Assembly: GCF_016907055.1 (NCBI RefSeq)
Contig: NZ_JAFBBG010000007.1
Coordinates: forward strand, 1-64,000
Source of the DNA: Paracholeplasma morum
GTDB lineage: Bacteria; Bacillota_I; Bacilli_A; Acholeplasmatales; UBA5453
Direction of reading: 5' to 3'
DNA: 64,000 nt
This document shows positions 1 to 8,442 of this stretch, in pieces (the stretch's first letter is position 1; each line of letters starts with the position of its first letter). Position numbers and translations under genes: made by a program. The notes beneath the pieces were generated by a model. That model saw only the letters and a program-made list of their open reading frames with translations. It was not told the DNA's origin and did no database searches.

Positions 1-315
1 GGTTTAAATCTCATCGAGATGTCTCAAGATAATCCATATTACGCCAAACAGGTATCTAGATTTGGTTGGACTAGGTTTATAGCCTTCTTGAAGTATAAGT
101 TAGAAACACAGGGTAAAACACTGATGGTGATGGATAAGTGGTATCCATCATCTAAGAGATGTAGTTGTTGTGGGGAATTACATACTACCCTCAAACTCTC
201 TAATCGAGTGTTTGAGTGTCCAAGTTGTGAGTTACACTTAGATCGAGATCACAACGCAGCGATCAATATCAACAAAGAAGGATTAAGACAATATAAGTTA
301 GCATTTCAGTTATAA
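1..315 (+). CDS. tnpB: RNA-guided endonuclease TnpB, C-terminal part (partial)
   Basis: The open frame runs in from the left edge, so this is the last ~104 residues of a TnpB (OrfB) protein, normally 350-400 aa. It shows the C4 zinc ribbon, CSCC then CPSC about 18 residues later, and the final RuvC motif around DRDHNAAINI, whose Asp is catalytic in the family. TnpB is an RNA-guided DNA nuclease related to Cas12 that promotes retention of its transposon. The internal ATG at 19 is not the true start. All residues expected in this segment are present, so this part is not visibly decayed. The family assignment is secure; whether the whole protein is intact cannot be seen. Confidence 0.9.
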   Translation, partial: GLNLIEMSQDNPYYAKQVSRFGWTRFIAFLKYKLETQGKTLMVMDKWYPSSKRCSCCGELHTTLKLSNRVFECPSCELHLDRDHNAAININKEGLRQYKLAFQL

Positions 316-423
316 AAGGATTTTAGAACCGTAGGGACTACGGGGATAGCCTATTGAGTCACTGGCGGGTACGCTGGTTTGGATAGGAAGCCCCCACTTC
401 TATTTAAGTGGTGGGTAGTTCAC
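316..423 (+). ncRNA. Candidate omegaRNA (reRNA) scaffold at the right end of the element
   Basis: After the tnpB stop the sequence folds into successive helices. One is CCGTAG/CTACGG at 329-334/338-343. A second is CCTAT/ATAGG at 350-354/383-387, which encloses a short GCG/CGC hairpin. The last is the right-end hairpin at 391-415. In IS200/IS605 elements the omegaRNA covers the tnpB 3' end and the right end, and its guide is the flanking DNA. Here the guide would begin near 424. The 5' limit is unknown and probably lies inside tnpB. The call rests on position and drawn helices, not on a covariance model. Confidence 0.55.
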
Positions 424-869
424 GCAATGGTACACTTGATGTTCAAATGACTATATCTGACAGAGGAGCCTATGCTCAAATGATCACATACAGCACTAAA
501 GATATGTTAGGAGTAACAAGAACGTATGTCATTTGTTATAATGAACTTATTTTGGTGGAACCTATTGAAGAAACAAATGATGAAACCACATATAAATTCT
601 TAGCTTATATTGATAAAGACAACTTCATTAAGATTATGTATGAATCTGAAGAAGAAAAGATGATCGTCACAGTTATTCAAGATGAATTAACTGGAGAAAA
701 CCTATTCCGCTATGAAATTATGAACAAAAATGGCGATAAAGGGGATTTTACAGGTCATAAAAATCCGAATCGTGGTGGGGGAAATAATGACCATGATGAT
801 GACGAAAAATACAAGGGAAATCAAGATGACCCAGGTCACAAAAAAATGAATCGAATAGGCCTTCTATAG
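424..869 (+). pseudogene. C-terminal remnant of a gene interrupted by the IS element
   Basis: An open frame of about 148 codons continues from the element's end to a TAG at 867-869. It has no proper start: the first in-frame GTG (408) lies inside the IS hairpin, and no good ribosome site precedes it. The last ~45 residues are low complexity, rich in Gly, Asp, Asn, His and Lys (around RGGGNNDHDDDEKYKG), like the tail of a secreted or surface protein. The rest does not match a family I recognise. I infer that the 5' half lies left of the IS, outside the window. The alternative, a shortened gene restarting at an internal ATG such as 447, cannot be excluded. Confidence 0.6.
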
Positions 870-885
870 TGAAGGCTTTTCTTTT
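859..885 (+). terminator. Rho-independent terminator
   Basis: Stem GCCTTC (859-864) / GAAGGC (871-876) with a six-base loop, followed by TTTTCTTTT. It overlaps the stop codon of the interrupted gene and separates it from rsmE. Confidence 0.8.
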
Positions 886-935
886 GTTCCTTATTTAGGT
901 ATAATCTAGTCGTTAGCAAGAATGGATGTGTGTTT

Positions 936-1649
936 ATGCAACGTTATTTTATCACGGAAAAAACCAATGAACTTAAAGGCGAAACTGCATTTCATATTGG
1001 CAAAGTGATGCGTATGAGACCAAAAGAGCAAATCGAACTTTGTGTCGGTGGCGTCTGTTTTTTAGCAGAAATTGTTAGCATCGATAAAGATATGGTAGAG
1101 GTCCAATATCTAAAAGAATTAGCCTCTGTGCCAAACCATGTAAAGATAACTCTCATACAAGGTCTTGGAAAACAAGATAAACAAGAAATTGTATCCAAAT
1201 ACGCAACTGAATTTGGGGTATCAGAGATAATCTTTGTACCCATGAAAAGAAGCATCGTTTCTTATGATAGTAGTTCTATTGACAAAAAAATGGACCGTTT
1301 TCTAAAAATAGCTTATGAAGCTTCAAGGTTATCGCACAGAGATGCCGTTCCACAGATATCCTATAAGGAGTCACTTGATAAATTAGAGTATCGTTTTGAT
1401 CATTTATGGGTAGCGTATGAGAATGATAAAGATGTTTCTTTCTTAGATTGTGTTAAAAACATTCAAAAAGGAGATTCTGTAGCAATCTTAGTCGGCCCAG
1501 AAGGCGGTATTGACGAGAAAGAACTGGCGTTTTTAGCATCCAAAGGTTTTCAGAGAGTAGGATTAGGAAAAAGAATACTGCAGACGGAAATTGCCTGTCT
1601 ATACGCCTTGAGCGTCATTGACGCACATCTGGAAAGTCAATCAAATTAA
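936..1649 (+). CDS. rsmE: 16S rRNA (uracil1498-N3)-methyltransferase RsmE
   Basis: A 237-residue SPOUT-class methyltransferase that methylates N3 of U1498 in 16S rRNA using S-adenosylmethionine. It begins MQRYFITEK, the usual RsmE start, so I use ATG 936 rather than GTG 930. The N-terminal PUA-like part is followed by the C-terminal trefoil-knot motifs VGPEGGIDEKE and LGKRILQTEIA, which bind the cofactor. The length is normal. A -10-like TATAAT lies at 900-905, but no convincing -35. In Firmicutes rsmE often sits near rpsU, as it does here. Confidence 0.93.
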   Translation: MQRYFITEKTNELKGETAFHIGKVMRMRPKEQIELCVGGVCFLAEIVSIDKDMVEVQYLKELASVPNHVKITLIQGLGKQDKQEIVSKYATEFGVSEIIFVPMKRSIVSYDSSSIDKKMDRFLKIAYEASRLSHRDAVPQISYKESLDKLEYRFDHLWVAYENDKDVSFLDCVKNIQKGDSVAILVGPEGGIDEKELAFLASKGFQRVGLGKRILQTEIACLYALSVIDAHLESQSN

Positions 1650-1666
1650 AATCATTGATAAAAGGC

Positions 1667-1695
1667 TTTACAAACAGTATTAAATTCGATATAAT
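1667..1695 (+). promoter_or_regulatory. Promoter of rpsU
   Basis: TTTACA at 1667-1672 and TATAAT at 1690-1695 with a 17-base spacer: a near-consensus sigma-A promoter, placed between rsmE and rpsU. Confidence 0.8.
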
Positions 1696-1737
1696 GATAA
1701 CGGCTTAAGGATTTTTAAGTGCGGAAGGAGGGCAGAC

Positions 1738-1911
1738 ATGCCTAAAATCGTAGTACGTGAAACCGAATCTATAGAAGATGCATTGCGTCGTTTTAAACGT
1801 GACGTCTCTAGATCTGGCACCCTCGCAGAAGCACGTAAGCGCGAGTTTTACGTTAAACCTAGTGTTGATCGTAAATTAAAGCGCCAAGCAGCTCGAAGCA
1901 ATAAAAAATAA
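1738..1911 (+). CDS. rpsU: 30S ribosomal protein S21
   Basis: A 57-codon gene starting [19 protein letters not shown] and ending in a basic tail ([10 protein letters not shown]), the complete S21 pattern. S21 binds the small ribosomal subunit near the 3' end of 16S rRNA and helps initiation. The ribosome site GGAAGGAGG (1723-1731) is very strong, with 6 bases to the ATG. The gene has its own promoter upstream and a terminator at its stop codon, so it appears to be a single-gene unit. The length and conserved Arg/Lys residues are as in other Firmicutes. Confidence 0.97.
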   Translation: MPKIVVRETESIEDALRRFKRDVSRSGTLAEARKREFYVKPSVDRKLKRQAARSNKK

Positions 1912-1937
1912 GCACATGAATTTGTGCTTTTTTCTTT
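1910..1937 (+). terminator. Terminator of rpsU
   Basis: Stem AAGCACA (1910-1916) / TGTGCTT (1923-1929), six-base loop, then a T-rich run. It overlaps the rpsU stop. Confidence 0.85.
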
Positions 1938-1967
1938 TATTAAATGACTTATTTTTCACCTTTATTA

Positions 1968-1976
1968 TGATATAAT
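1968..1976 (+). promoter_or_regulatory. Extended -10 promoter of the phoH operon
   Basis: TG-A-TATAAT at 1968-1976, about 19 bases before the phoH ATG. No good -35 is visible, which fits an extended -10 promoter. Confidence 0.55.
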
Positions 1977-1994
1977 AAACCTAGGAGTGATTGA

Positions 1995-2939
1995 ATGAAG
2001 TTGAATGTAGTTCTAAAAGAGCCGGAATTGGCGTATAACATTGTCGGTGCATTCGATAAGAACTTAGAGGTCTTTAAGACCTATTTTAATGTTAATTTGG
2101 TTCTTACAAATACTGAGTTTCATACCGATTGTGTTGATCTAGCTGTTTGTTCCATAATGGAAAGCGTATTAGAAAAAATGATTTTGATTGCATCACAAGT
2201 ATCACTGTCTGAAAGAGATGTTCTTTATCTCATTAAATTAGCTGAAGCCAATGAACTAGAAGATGTTGAAAATCTTTTTTTACGTAGAAAGCACATTATT
2301 ATCAATCAGCAAGGCAAACCAATTTACCCGAAAACATTCACTCAAAAAGTCTACCATGAAGCATTGATCCAATCGGATATGGTCTTTGGAGTCGGCCCTG
2401 CAGGAACAGGTAAGACCTATCTTGCCGTTGCTCAAGCAGTTAGTTACTTAAAAGACAATAAAGTCAAAAAACTGATTTTAACTAGACCTGCGGTTGAAGC
2501 CGGTGAGTCCTTAGGATTCCTACCGGGGGATTTGAAGGAAAAAGTGGATCCGTATTTGATTCCACTATATGACGCCCTCTATGAGTTTTTAGGGTTTGAA
2601 CTAACCACTTCACTTATGGAAAAAGGAGTCATTGAAATTGCGCCACTTGCTTACATGCGTGGGCGTACGCTAGAAAATGCCTTCATCATTTTAGATGAAG
2701 CACAGAACACAACCCCAACGCAAATGAAGATGTTTCTTACAAGACTAGGGTTTTCATCCAAAATGGTTATTACTGGGGATCCGTCTCAAGCAGACTTACC
2801 CAGAGGTATCAGTTCTGGATTAACCGAAGCCATTAACTTGTTAGGAGATATTGAAGCGATTAAGGTCGTTCATTTCAAACGGTTGGATGTTGTTAGAAAT
2901 CCACTGGTTCAAAGAATACTAGAAAGGTATGAGTCCTAA
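1995..2939 (+). CDS. phoH: PhoH-like ATPase (YbeZ family)
   Basis: A 314-residue P-loop NTPase. Walker A is GPAGTGKT near residue 134 and Walker B is FIILDEAQN near residue 230; the family's RGRTLENAF and GDPSQADLP segments are present. PhoH/YbeZ proteins are RNA-associated ATPases that work with the neighbouring endonuclease YbeY in rRNA maturation; the reaction in this organism is inferred. The stop overlaps the ybeY start (TAATG), so the two are translationally coupled. It opens an operon that runs at least to recO. In B. subtilis pgpH and dgkA lie within this group; both are missing here. Confidence 0.92.
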   Translation: MKLNVVLKEPELAYNIVGAFDKNLEVFKTYFNVNLVLTNTEFHTDCVDLAVCSIMESVLEKMILIASQVSLSERDVLYLIKLAEANELEDVENLFLRRKHIIINQQGKPIYPKTFTQKVYHEALIQSDMVFGVGPAGTGKTYLAVAQAVSYLKDNKVKKLILTRPAVEAGESLGFLPGDLKEKVDPYLIPLYDALYEFLGFELTTSLMEKGVIEIAPLAYMRGRTLENAFIILDEAQNTTPTQMKMFLTRLGFSSKMVITGDPSQADLPRGISSGLTEAINLLGDIEAIKVVHFKRLDVVRNPLVQRILERYES

Positions 2940-3355
2940 TGGATATTACATTTTACAATCAAACAGAAGAAAACACAGAACAAGCCGAAGTATTAATCAA
3001 AAGAATATTCGAGCAAGTCGACACAAAAGAGGAAATGAGTGTCATCTTCCTAACATCTGATGCAATTAAAACAATGAATCGAGATTATAGAGGAATTGAC
3101 AAAGTGACGGATGTAATTAGTTTTCCAGATAAAGAAGACGATTATATCGGTGACATATTTATTTGCCTAGATAGAGCAAAAGAACAAGCTAGTGACTACA
3201 ATCACAGCATTGAAAGAGAAATTGGCTTCTTATCTGTACACGGCTATTTACATTTACTTGGGTATGACCATCATACCGAAGAAGATGAAAAAGTGATGTT
3301 CACAAAACAAGAAGAAATCTTAAAGAAAGCAAATTTAGAGAGGGTTATAAAATGA
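2939..3355 (+). CDS. ybeY: Endoribonuclease YbeY (rRNA maturation factor)
   Basis: A 138-residue zinc-dependent endoribonuclease for 16S rRNA 3'-end maturation and ribosome quality control. The signature HGYLHLLGYDHH near residues 101-112 gives the three zinc-binding histidines; the upstream MNRDYRGIDKVTDVISFP block is also typical. It overlaps phoH by one base and the next gene, cdd, by four (ATGA). The stop is TGA. If UGA meant Trp, ybeY would run on into cdd, so this is good evidence for the standard bacterial code. Confidence 0.95.
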   Translation: MDITFYNQTEENTEQAEVLIKRIFEQVDTKEEMSVIFLTSDAIKTMNRDYRGIDKVTDVISFPDKEDDYIGDIFICLDRAKEQASDYNHSIEREIGFLSVHGYLHLLGYDHHTEEDEKVMFTKQEEILKKANLERVIK

Positions 3356-3759
3356 CAAAGGAACAATTAGTTCAAGAAGCAATTAAAGCAAGACAAAAAA
3401 CTTACTCGCCGTATTCAAACTTTGGCGTTGGTGCAGCTTTATTAATGAAAGATGGCACCGTCATTCATGGCGCAAATATTGAAAATGCTTCATATGGTTT
3501 ATCCAATTGTGGGGAAAGAAGTGCACTATTCTCGGCTTATAGCCAAGGGTATCATAAAGAAGACATCGTGGCACTTGCTGTCACTGGTGGGACCGATCAA
3601 CCAATTAGTCCTTGTGGGGCATGCCGACAAGTGATGAATGAATTGATGCCAAAAAACACACCAATCTACTTATCTAACCTAAAAGGCGATATCAAACCTA
3701 CAAACATCAAAGAACTATTGCCTTATTCATTTGACGAAGTTGAGCATAATGAAGAGTAA
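3352..3759 (+). CDS. cdd: Cytidine deaminase
   Basis: A 135-residue homotetrameric-type cytidine deaminase, converting cytidine and deoxycytidine to (deoxy)uridine in pyrimidine salvage. Zinc-site motifs are CGERSALF, whose Glu is the proton shuttle, and PCGACRQV. The common CAE triplet reads CGE here, a mild change. YSPYSNFGVGAAL near the N-terminus is typical substrate-site sequence. It starts inside the ybeY stop and overlaps era by 11 bases. It fits with the pyrimidine phosphorylase, dCMP deaminase and thyA elsewhere in the window. Confidence 0.95.
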   Translation: MTKEQLVQEAIKARQKTYSPYSNFGVGAALLMKDGTVIHGANIENASYGLSNCGERSALFSAYSQGYHKEDIVALAVTGGTDQPISPCGACRQVMNELMPKNTPIYLSNLKGDIKPTNIKELLPYSFDEVEHNEE

Positions 3760-4642
3760 TTTTAAAAGTGGATTCGTAAGTATAGTAGGAAAGCCTAATG
3801 TCGGTAAATCTACTTTCTTAAACCAGGTAATTGGGTCAAAGATTGCGATCACGAGCCCAAAACCTCAAACAACTAGAAACCGAATATTGGGTATAAAGAC
3901 AACGGAGGATTATCAAATCGTCTTCGTTGATACACCGGGGATACATAAACCTAAGCACCAACTGGGTAGAATCCTTGATGAAACTGCCTACAGTTCCATT
4001 CAAGGCATGGATGCAGTCTTATTCATGGTAGACCAAGCAAAAGGATTTGGCGAAGACCAAATCATTAGATTGTTTAAAGACATCGACAGCCCGGTCTATT
4101 TAATCATTAACAAAATTGATGAACTTAAATCAAAGGCTGAGATCGATAAAATCATTATGTCTTATTTAGGAGCATTTCCATTTAAGGGGTTTTTCCCTAT
4201 ATCAGCGAAAGAAAACCTTAACATTGATAAACTAATTACAGCACTTCAAGAAGACCTACAAGAGGGCTATCCACTATTTGGAACTGACGAAATCACGAAT
4301 CAAACGGATTTCCAAATCATGGCTGAAATCATCCGTGAGAAAGTTCTTTATAAAACCCAAGAAGAAGTCCCTCACGCAGTAGCTGTAGTCATCGAACATA
4401 CAGAAATGGTAGATGAGACATATGAAGTACATGCAACCATTGTGGTTGAACGTAGTACACAAAAACAAATTCTAATTGGTAAAGGCGGCCAAATGCTCAA
4501 AGAAATTGGTACAGAAGCCCGCAAAGAAATCAATAAAATACTAGATACAAAGATTCATTTAGTCCTTTGGGTTAAAGTGAAAAAGGACTGGCGAAATCGA
4601 CCTTCAGATTTAAAGGCATTTGGCTATGACAAATCGGAATAA
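3749..4642 (+). CDS. era: GTPase Era
   Basis: A 297-residue GTPase that binds the 16S rRNA 3' end during 30S assembly. G1 GKPNVGKST is near residue 13, G3 DTPG near 62 and G4 NKID near 120. The C-terminal KH domain carries the ILIGKGGQMLKEIG loop that holds rRNA. I choose ATG 3749 (MKSNFKSGFVSI) over the in-frame TTG at 3731; it overlaps the cdd 3' end by 11 bases. Era follows ybeY and cdd in many Firmicutes, matching a shared ribosome-biogenesis role. All expected motifs are intact. Confidence 0.96.
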   Translation: MKSNFKSGFVSIVGKPNVGKSTFLNQVIGSKIAITSPKPQTTRNRILGIKTTEDYQIVFVDTPGIHKPKHQLGRILDETAYSSIQGMDAVLFMVDQAKGFGEDQIIRLFKDIDSPVYLIINKIDELKSKAEIDKIIMSYLGAFPFKGFFPISAKENLNIDKLITALQEDLQEGYPLFGTDEITNQTDFQIMAEIIREKVLYKTQEEVPHAVAVVIEHTEMVDETYEVHATIVVERSTQKQILIGKGGQMLKEIGTEARKEINKILDTKIHLVLWVKVKKDWRNRPSDLKAFGYDKSE

Positions 4643-5282
4643 AGGCTTAATCTATAAAACACTAGACTATAAAGAGTCATCAAAACTACTGTTTGTTTAT
4701 ACGCCAACAGGAAAAGTCACTTTGGTAGCCAATGGAATCAAGAGTTTAAAAAATGAACACAGACATCTTGCTCAATACCTAACACTAATAGAGTTTGATA
4801 TGAAAGATAAAGACATGTATAGTTTGTCTAAACCGCTTTTATTAAATGACTATAGACAGGTAAAAGTAAGTTATCAACAAACGAAACATATAGCCATCAT
4901 TTTAGAACTCATTGATCATCTAATCACAGAAGATCTGCCACATGATAAAGTTTATTCGCTTTTGGAGTACATAAATACTAATGTTGAGATGGCACATTTG
5001 ATTTTTGCAGTCAAATTGTTATTTCTATTGGGATATGGGTTAGATTTTGTTGGTAATGATCCTGTTGGTTTCTCGATTAAAGAAGCTAGAGTAGCAACCA
5101 AAACCAATAGACTTTATCCAGAAATCGGTTTAGAAGAAACCGTCTTGTTATCGAAAGTGTACTTTTATAAACAAGAGGACGAACTCACCTTAACGAGTGA
5201 TGAAATAATGAAAATAGAAACATTTATTAGAACCTTTTATCGATACCATCTAGAATATGATATTAAAGGTTTAAGAGAATAG
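4626..5282 (+). CDS. recO: DNA repair protein RecO
   Basis: A 218-residue RecO that helps load RecA on SSB-coated DNA in the RecF pathway. The N-terminal OB fold is recognisable from KGLIYKTLDYKESSKLLFVYT and the following strands; the middle is helical. I use ATG 4626 rather than TTG 4620. The gene overlaps era by 17 bases. Many Firmicute RecO proteins carry a four-cysteine zinc motif in the C-terminal half. Here the matching region (LGYGLDFVGNDPVGF) has no cysteine, so the zinc site appears lost. Confidence 0.88.
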   Translation: MTNRNKGLIYKTLDYKESSKLLFVYTPTGKVTLVANGIKSLKNEHRHLAQYLTLIEFDMKDKDMYSLSKPLLLNDYRQVKVSYQQTKHIAIILELIDHLITEDLPHDKVYSLLEYINTNVEMAHLIFAVKLLFLLGYGLDFVGNDPVGFSIKEARVATKTNRLYPEIGLEETVLLSKVYFYKQEDELTLTSDEIMKIETFIRTFYRYHLEYDIKGLRE

Positions 5283-5291
5283 AGGGATAAC

Positions 5292-6665
5292 ATGATTAGT
5301 CTAGAAAAATTAACGACCTATGCTAAGCAAACAGGTTTTATTTATCAAGGGTCAGAATTATACGGTGGTTTAGCAAATACTTGGGACTATGGTCCACTAG
5401 GTAGTTTGTTAAAAAACAATATTAAAAAAGCATGGTTAAAGAAATTCCATGATGAAAATAGATACAACGTCTTATTGGATTCATCGATTTTAATGAATTC
5501 ACAAGTTTGGGTAGCAAGTGGTCACGTCGGTGGCTTCTCAGACCCATTAACAGAGTGTAAATTTTGTAATACTCGCCATAGAGCCGATAAATTAATTGAG
5601 GAACATACAAACTTCACAGTAAATCCAAGTTCATGGACAAACGATGAATTACACAAATATTTAATGGATAATCAAGTAGGATGTCCAAATTGTGGTAAAG
5701 TAGGCTGGACTGAAATTAGAGCATTCAACCTAATGTTTAAAACTTCTCAAGGTGTCACTGAAAGTGCTGGTAATACAGTATATCTAAGACCGGAAACTGC
5801 ACAAGGAATTTTTATCAACTTTAAGAACATTCAAAGAACCACACGTCGTAAAGTCCCATTTGGGGTATGCCAAGTAGGTAAATCGTTCAGAAATGAAATT
5901 ACACCAGGTAACTTCATTTTCAGAACACGCGAATTTGAACAAATGGAACTTGAATTCTTCTGCAAACCAGGGACTGAAATCGAATGGTTCAACTACTGGA
6001 GAAATTATTGCATCAATTGGTTAAAAGATTTAGGGTTAAAACAAGAAAACCTTCAATTACATGACCATGATCCAAAAGAATTATCTCACTATTCAAATGC
6101 AACCACAGACATTTTATTTAACTTCCCATGGGGATTTGATGAATTATGGGGGATTGCATCGAGAACAAACTTCGACTTAAACGCCCATCAGACACAATCT
6201 AAAGAATCCTTAGAATACTTAGACCCAGAAACCAACGAACGTTACTTACCATATGTTGTAGAACCATCTGTTGGGGTTGAAAGACTATTAATGGCATTCT
6301 TAACTCAAGCGTATGAAGAAGAGACGCTGGCTGATGGACAAATAAGAGAAGTATTGAAAATACATCCAGCTTTAGCACCTTATCAAGTAGCGATTTTACC
6401 ATTAATCAAAAAACGCCATGAAGAAAAGTCATTGGAGTTATTAGAGATTGTTTCTAAGTTCACACAAACAACTTATGATGAAACTCAAAATATTGGTAAA
6501 CGTTACCGTAGACAAGATCAAATTGGGACACCGCTATGTATTACTGTAGACGATGAAACATTAGAACAAAATACGGTGACTGTTCGCTTTAGAGACACAA
6601 TGCTACAAGAAAAAGTAGCTGTTGCTGATTTACAAGCATTTATCCAAAAACACGTATCATTTTAA
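5292..6665 (+). CDS. glyQS: Glycyl-tRNA synthetase (single-chain, class II)
   Basis: A 457-residue alpha2-type GlyRS that charges tRNA-Gly. The N-terminal YQGSELYGGLANTWDYGPLG is the family mark, and zinc-type pairs CKFC and CPNC lie near residues 90-140. Class II motif 2 lies around FRTREFEQMELEFF and motif 3 around PSVGVERLLMAF, followed by an anticodon-binding domain. It starts 9 bases after recO with AGAGGG upstream. No T-box leader is seen in front of it, unlike ileS and hisS in this window. Confidence 0.97.
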   Translation: MISLEKLTTYAKQTGFIYQGSELYGGLANTWDYGPLGSLLKNNIKKAWLKKFHDENRYNVLLDSSILMNSQVWVASGHVGGFSDPLTECKFCNTRHRADKLIEEHTNFTVNPSSWTNDELHKYLMDNQVGCPNCGKVGWTEIRAFNLMFKTSQGVTESAGNTVYLRPETAQGIFINFKNIQRTTRRKVPFGVCQVGKSFRNEITPGNFIFRTREFEQMELEFFCKPGTEIEWFNYWRNYCINWLKDLGLKQENLQLHDHDPKELSHYSNATTDILFNFPWGFDELWGIASRTNFDLNAHQTQSKESLEYLDPETNERYLPYVVEPSVGVERLLMAFLTQAYEEETLADGQIREVLKIHPALAPYQVAILPLIKKRHEEKSLELLEIVSKFTQTTYDETQNIGKRYRRQDQIGTPLCITVDDETLEQNTVTVRFRDTMLQEKVAVADLQAFIQKHVSF

Positions 6666-6684
6666 TTGAGAAGGAGGTCTTTTT

Positions 6685-8442
6685 ATGGCAATTCCACGTA
6701 ACTTAATCGATGAAATTAATGAAAAGACCGATATCGTTGCCTTAGTTAGCCCGTATGTCAATCTCGTTAAAAAAGGCAAAAACTTTATGGGCCAATGTCC
6801 ATTTCACGACGACAAAAGTCCATCCTTCAGCGTTTCACCAGAAAAGCACTTGGCCAAATGTATGGCTTGTGGTGAAGGTGGAACCCCAATTGTGTTTTAC
6901 CAAAAAATCAAAAATGTAAGTTTCGAACAAGCCGCGCTAGCACTGGCAGAACCCCTAGGCATTAAACTTAATGTTGTAAAAAAGGGTGAACAAGACCAAG
7001 TCGAACATGCGATTATGAAGGAAGCCAATATATTTTATGAGTTTTACCTTCACAATTCAGAATCAGGTAAAATCGCAATTGAGTATTTAACGAAACGTGG
7101 TCTTTCAATTGATGAAATTAAACACTTTCAAATTGGGCTAGCACCAAAAGAGAAAGATGCATTATTTAATATTCTAAAAAACAAGAGCTTTAACCCAGAT
7201 CAGATGGAATCTGCAGGATTAGTGAAACGAAGAGAAGATGGTACTTATTATGACTTAATGAGTTACCGCATCACATTTCCTGTCCACGATCCACTTGGTA
7301 GAGTCGTTGGCTTCAGTGGTAGAACTTTAGATAATGATCAAGTTAAGTATCTCAACACACCGGAAACGGTCATATTCCATAAAGGCGAAACACTTTATCA
7401 TCTCTCATCTGTTTTAAGAGAAATACGAATGAGTAAGAAAGTGATTCTGCACGAAGGATTCTTTGATGTTATTGCATCTTATAGAGCTGGTATTCCTTAC
7501 GGGGTTGCAACCATGGGAACCGCACTGACTAAAAAACAAGCTGAGCTCATCAAACAGCACACTAACCATGTTATCGTCGCTTATGATGGCGATTCAGCCG
7601 GTCAAAATGCCACTATGAAAGCAATTCCGCTTTTACAAGAAGCTGGCTTAAGAGTCGATATTCTTCGCTTAAGAGACGGGCTAGATCCCGATGACTTCGT
7701 TAAGAAAAACGGTAAAGAGGCTTACCAAGCGTTGATATCTGAAAGCATTGATCCCGTTCAGTTTGGGTATGATTACTATAAAAATGGATTAGACCTAACC
7801 AACGCAAATGATATCAATGCATTTAAGAAAAATGTCATAAGTTTACTTCGTGGCAAGGATAACAGCATTAGAGAAATCTATTTAAAGAAATTATCCAATG
7901 ACTTAGGTGTAAGCTACGACGCAGTCAGACCAAAACCTGAGATTGAACGTATCCCACGAAATGATTCTAAGCCTCAACAAGCCAAGCGTGAATTGCCACT
8001 AAAGTATTTTCATGCTGAAAAACAGCTTGTGATTGCGATGATGAAAGACCCATCTGCATCAACCCGTATTGATCAGGCATTGGGTACTCAGCTTGTGGCT
8101 GATATGGATTTATTTAGATTAAGAACAACCTTGATGCATGGCTATTATAAATCTTACTCAACATTTGATTTAGAAACATTTAAGACCATGCTTGATGAAG
8201 ACCAAATAACAGTTCTTAATGATAAAGTGACCTCACAAATTGAATGGGGTGGACAGTTCATTTTTGATGAAGATGCCATTACACGCTTACTGGATGTGAT
8301 GTCAACAATCACAGATACAAAGGCATACAAAGCATTACTCGTTGAGATTAAACAAGAAAAAGAAGCATATACTCAGACAACAATGGTTGAAAAGCAAAAG
8401 GCACTGAAAAATAAAATCAGTAAAAGGCAGGTAAACACATGA
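6685..8442 (+). CDS. dnaG: DNA primase
   Basis: A 585-residue primase that makes RNA primers at the replication fork. The N-terminal CHC2 zinc motif has CPFHDDKSPSF followed by CMACGEGG. The Toprim core contains LHEGFFDVIASYRAG and AYDGDSAGQNA, which bind the metals. The C-terminal ~150 residues are the divergent helicase-interacting part. AAGGAGG at 6671-6677 lies 7 bases before the ATG. The last codons overlap the next sigma gene by four bases. This is the dnaG-sigA macromolecular-synthesis arrangement, except that a second sigma gene stands between them. Confidence 0.96.
   Translation: MAIPRNLIDEINEKTDIVALVSPYVNLVKKGKNFMGQCPFHDDKSPSFSVSPEKHLAKCMACGEGGTPIVFYQKIKNVSFEQAALALAEPLGIKLNVVKKGEQDQVEHAIMKEANIFYEFYLHNSESGKIAIEYLTKRGLSIDEIKHFQIGLAPKEKDALFNILKNKSFNPDQMESAGLVKRREDGTYYDLMSYRITFPVHDPLGRVVGFSGRTLDNDQVKYLNTPETVIFHKGETLYHLSSVLREIRMSKKVILHEGFFDVIASYRAGIPYGVATMGTALTKKQAELIKQHTNHVIVAYDGDSAGQNATMKAIPLLQEAGLRVDILRLRDGLDPDDFVKKNGKEAYQALISESIDPVQFGYDYYKNGLDLTNANDINAFKKNVISLLRGKDNSIREIYLKKLSNDLGVSYDAVRPKPEIERIPRNDSKPQQAKRELPLKYFHAEKQLVIAMMKDPSASTRIDQALGTQLVADMDLFRLRTTLMHGYYKSYSTFDLETFKTMLDEDQITVLNDKVTSQIEWGGQFIFDEDAITRLLDVMSTITDTKAYKALLVEIKQEKEAYTQTTMVEKQKALKNKISKRQVNT

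Larger units (their letters stand above)
1..423 (+). mobile_element. Right part of an IS200/IS605-family element
   Basis: The window opens inside an element made of the 3' part of tnpB followed by a structured right end. That end finishes with a subterminal hairpin (stem CCC-CCACTT at 391-399 with AAGTGG-T-GGG at 406-415, one bulged T, six-base loop) and a short TTCAC at 419-423. This hairpin-plus-pentanucleotide end is typical of Y1-transposase elements, which have no terminal inverted repeats. The left end, and any tnpA, lie before the window. I place the exact boundary at about 423 by analogy with the family; it could be off by a few bases. Confidence 0.75.

Noticed and set aside
1-423. 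CRISPR-Cas12 locus
   Set aside because: The zinc ribbon and RuvC tail fit TnpB, and no repeat-spacer array is seen; the flank is an IS right end.
408-869. Intact gene starting at GTG 408
   Set aside because: The GTG and first five codons belong to the IS right-end hairpin, so this is a chance start on a gene remnant.
992-1255. Minus-strand frame inside rsmE
   Set aside because: Antisense shadow of a clear gene, with no ribosome site and no recognisable product. The same applies to the other antisense frames inside real genes.
3352-3355. Possible UGA=Trp (Mycoplasma) code
   Set aside because: ybeY, trmK, thyA, folA, pdp and lspA end in TGA in the right place, several overlapping the next ATG; Trp is encoded by TGG throughout.
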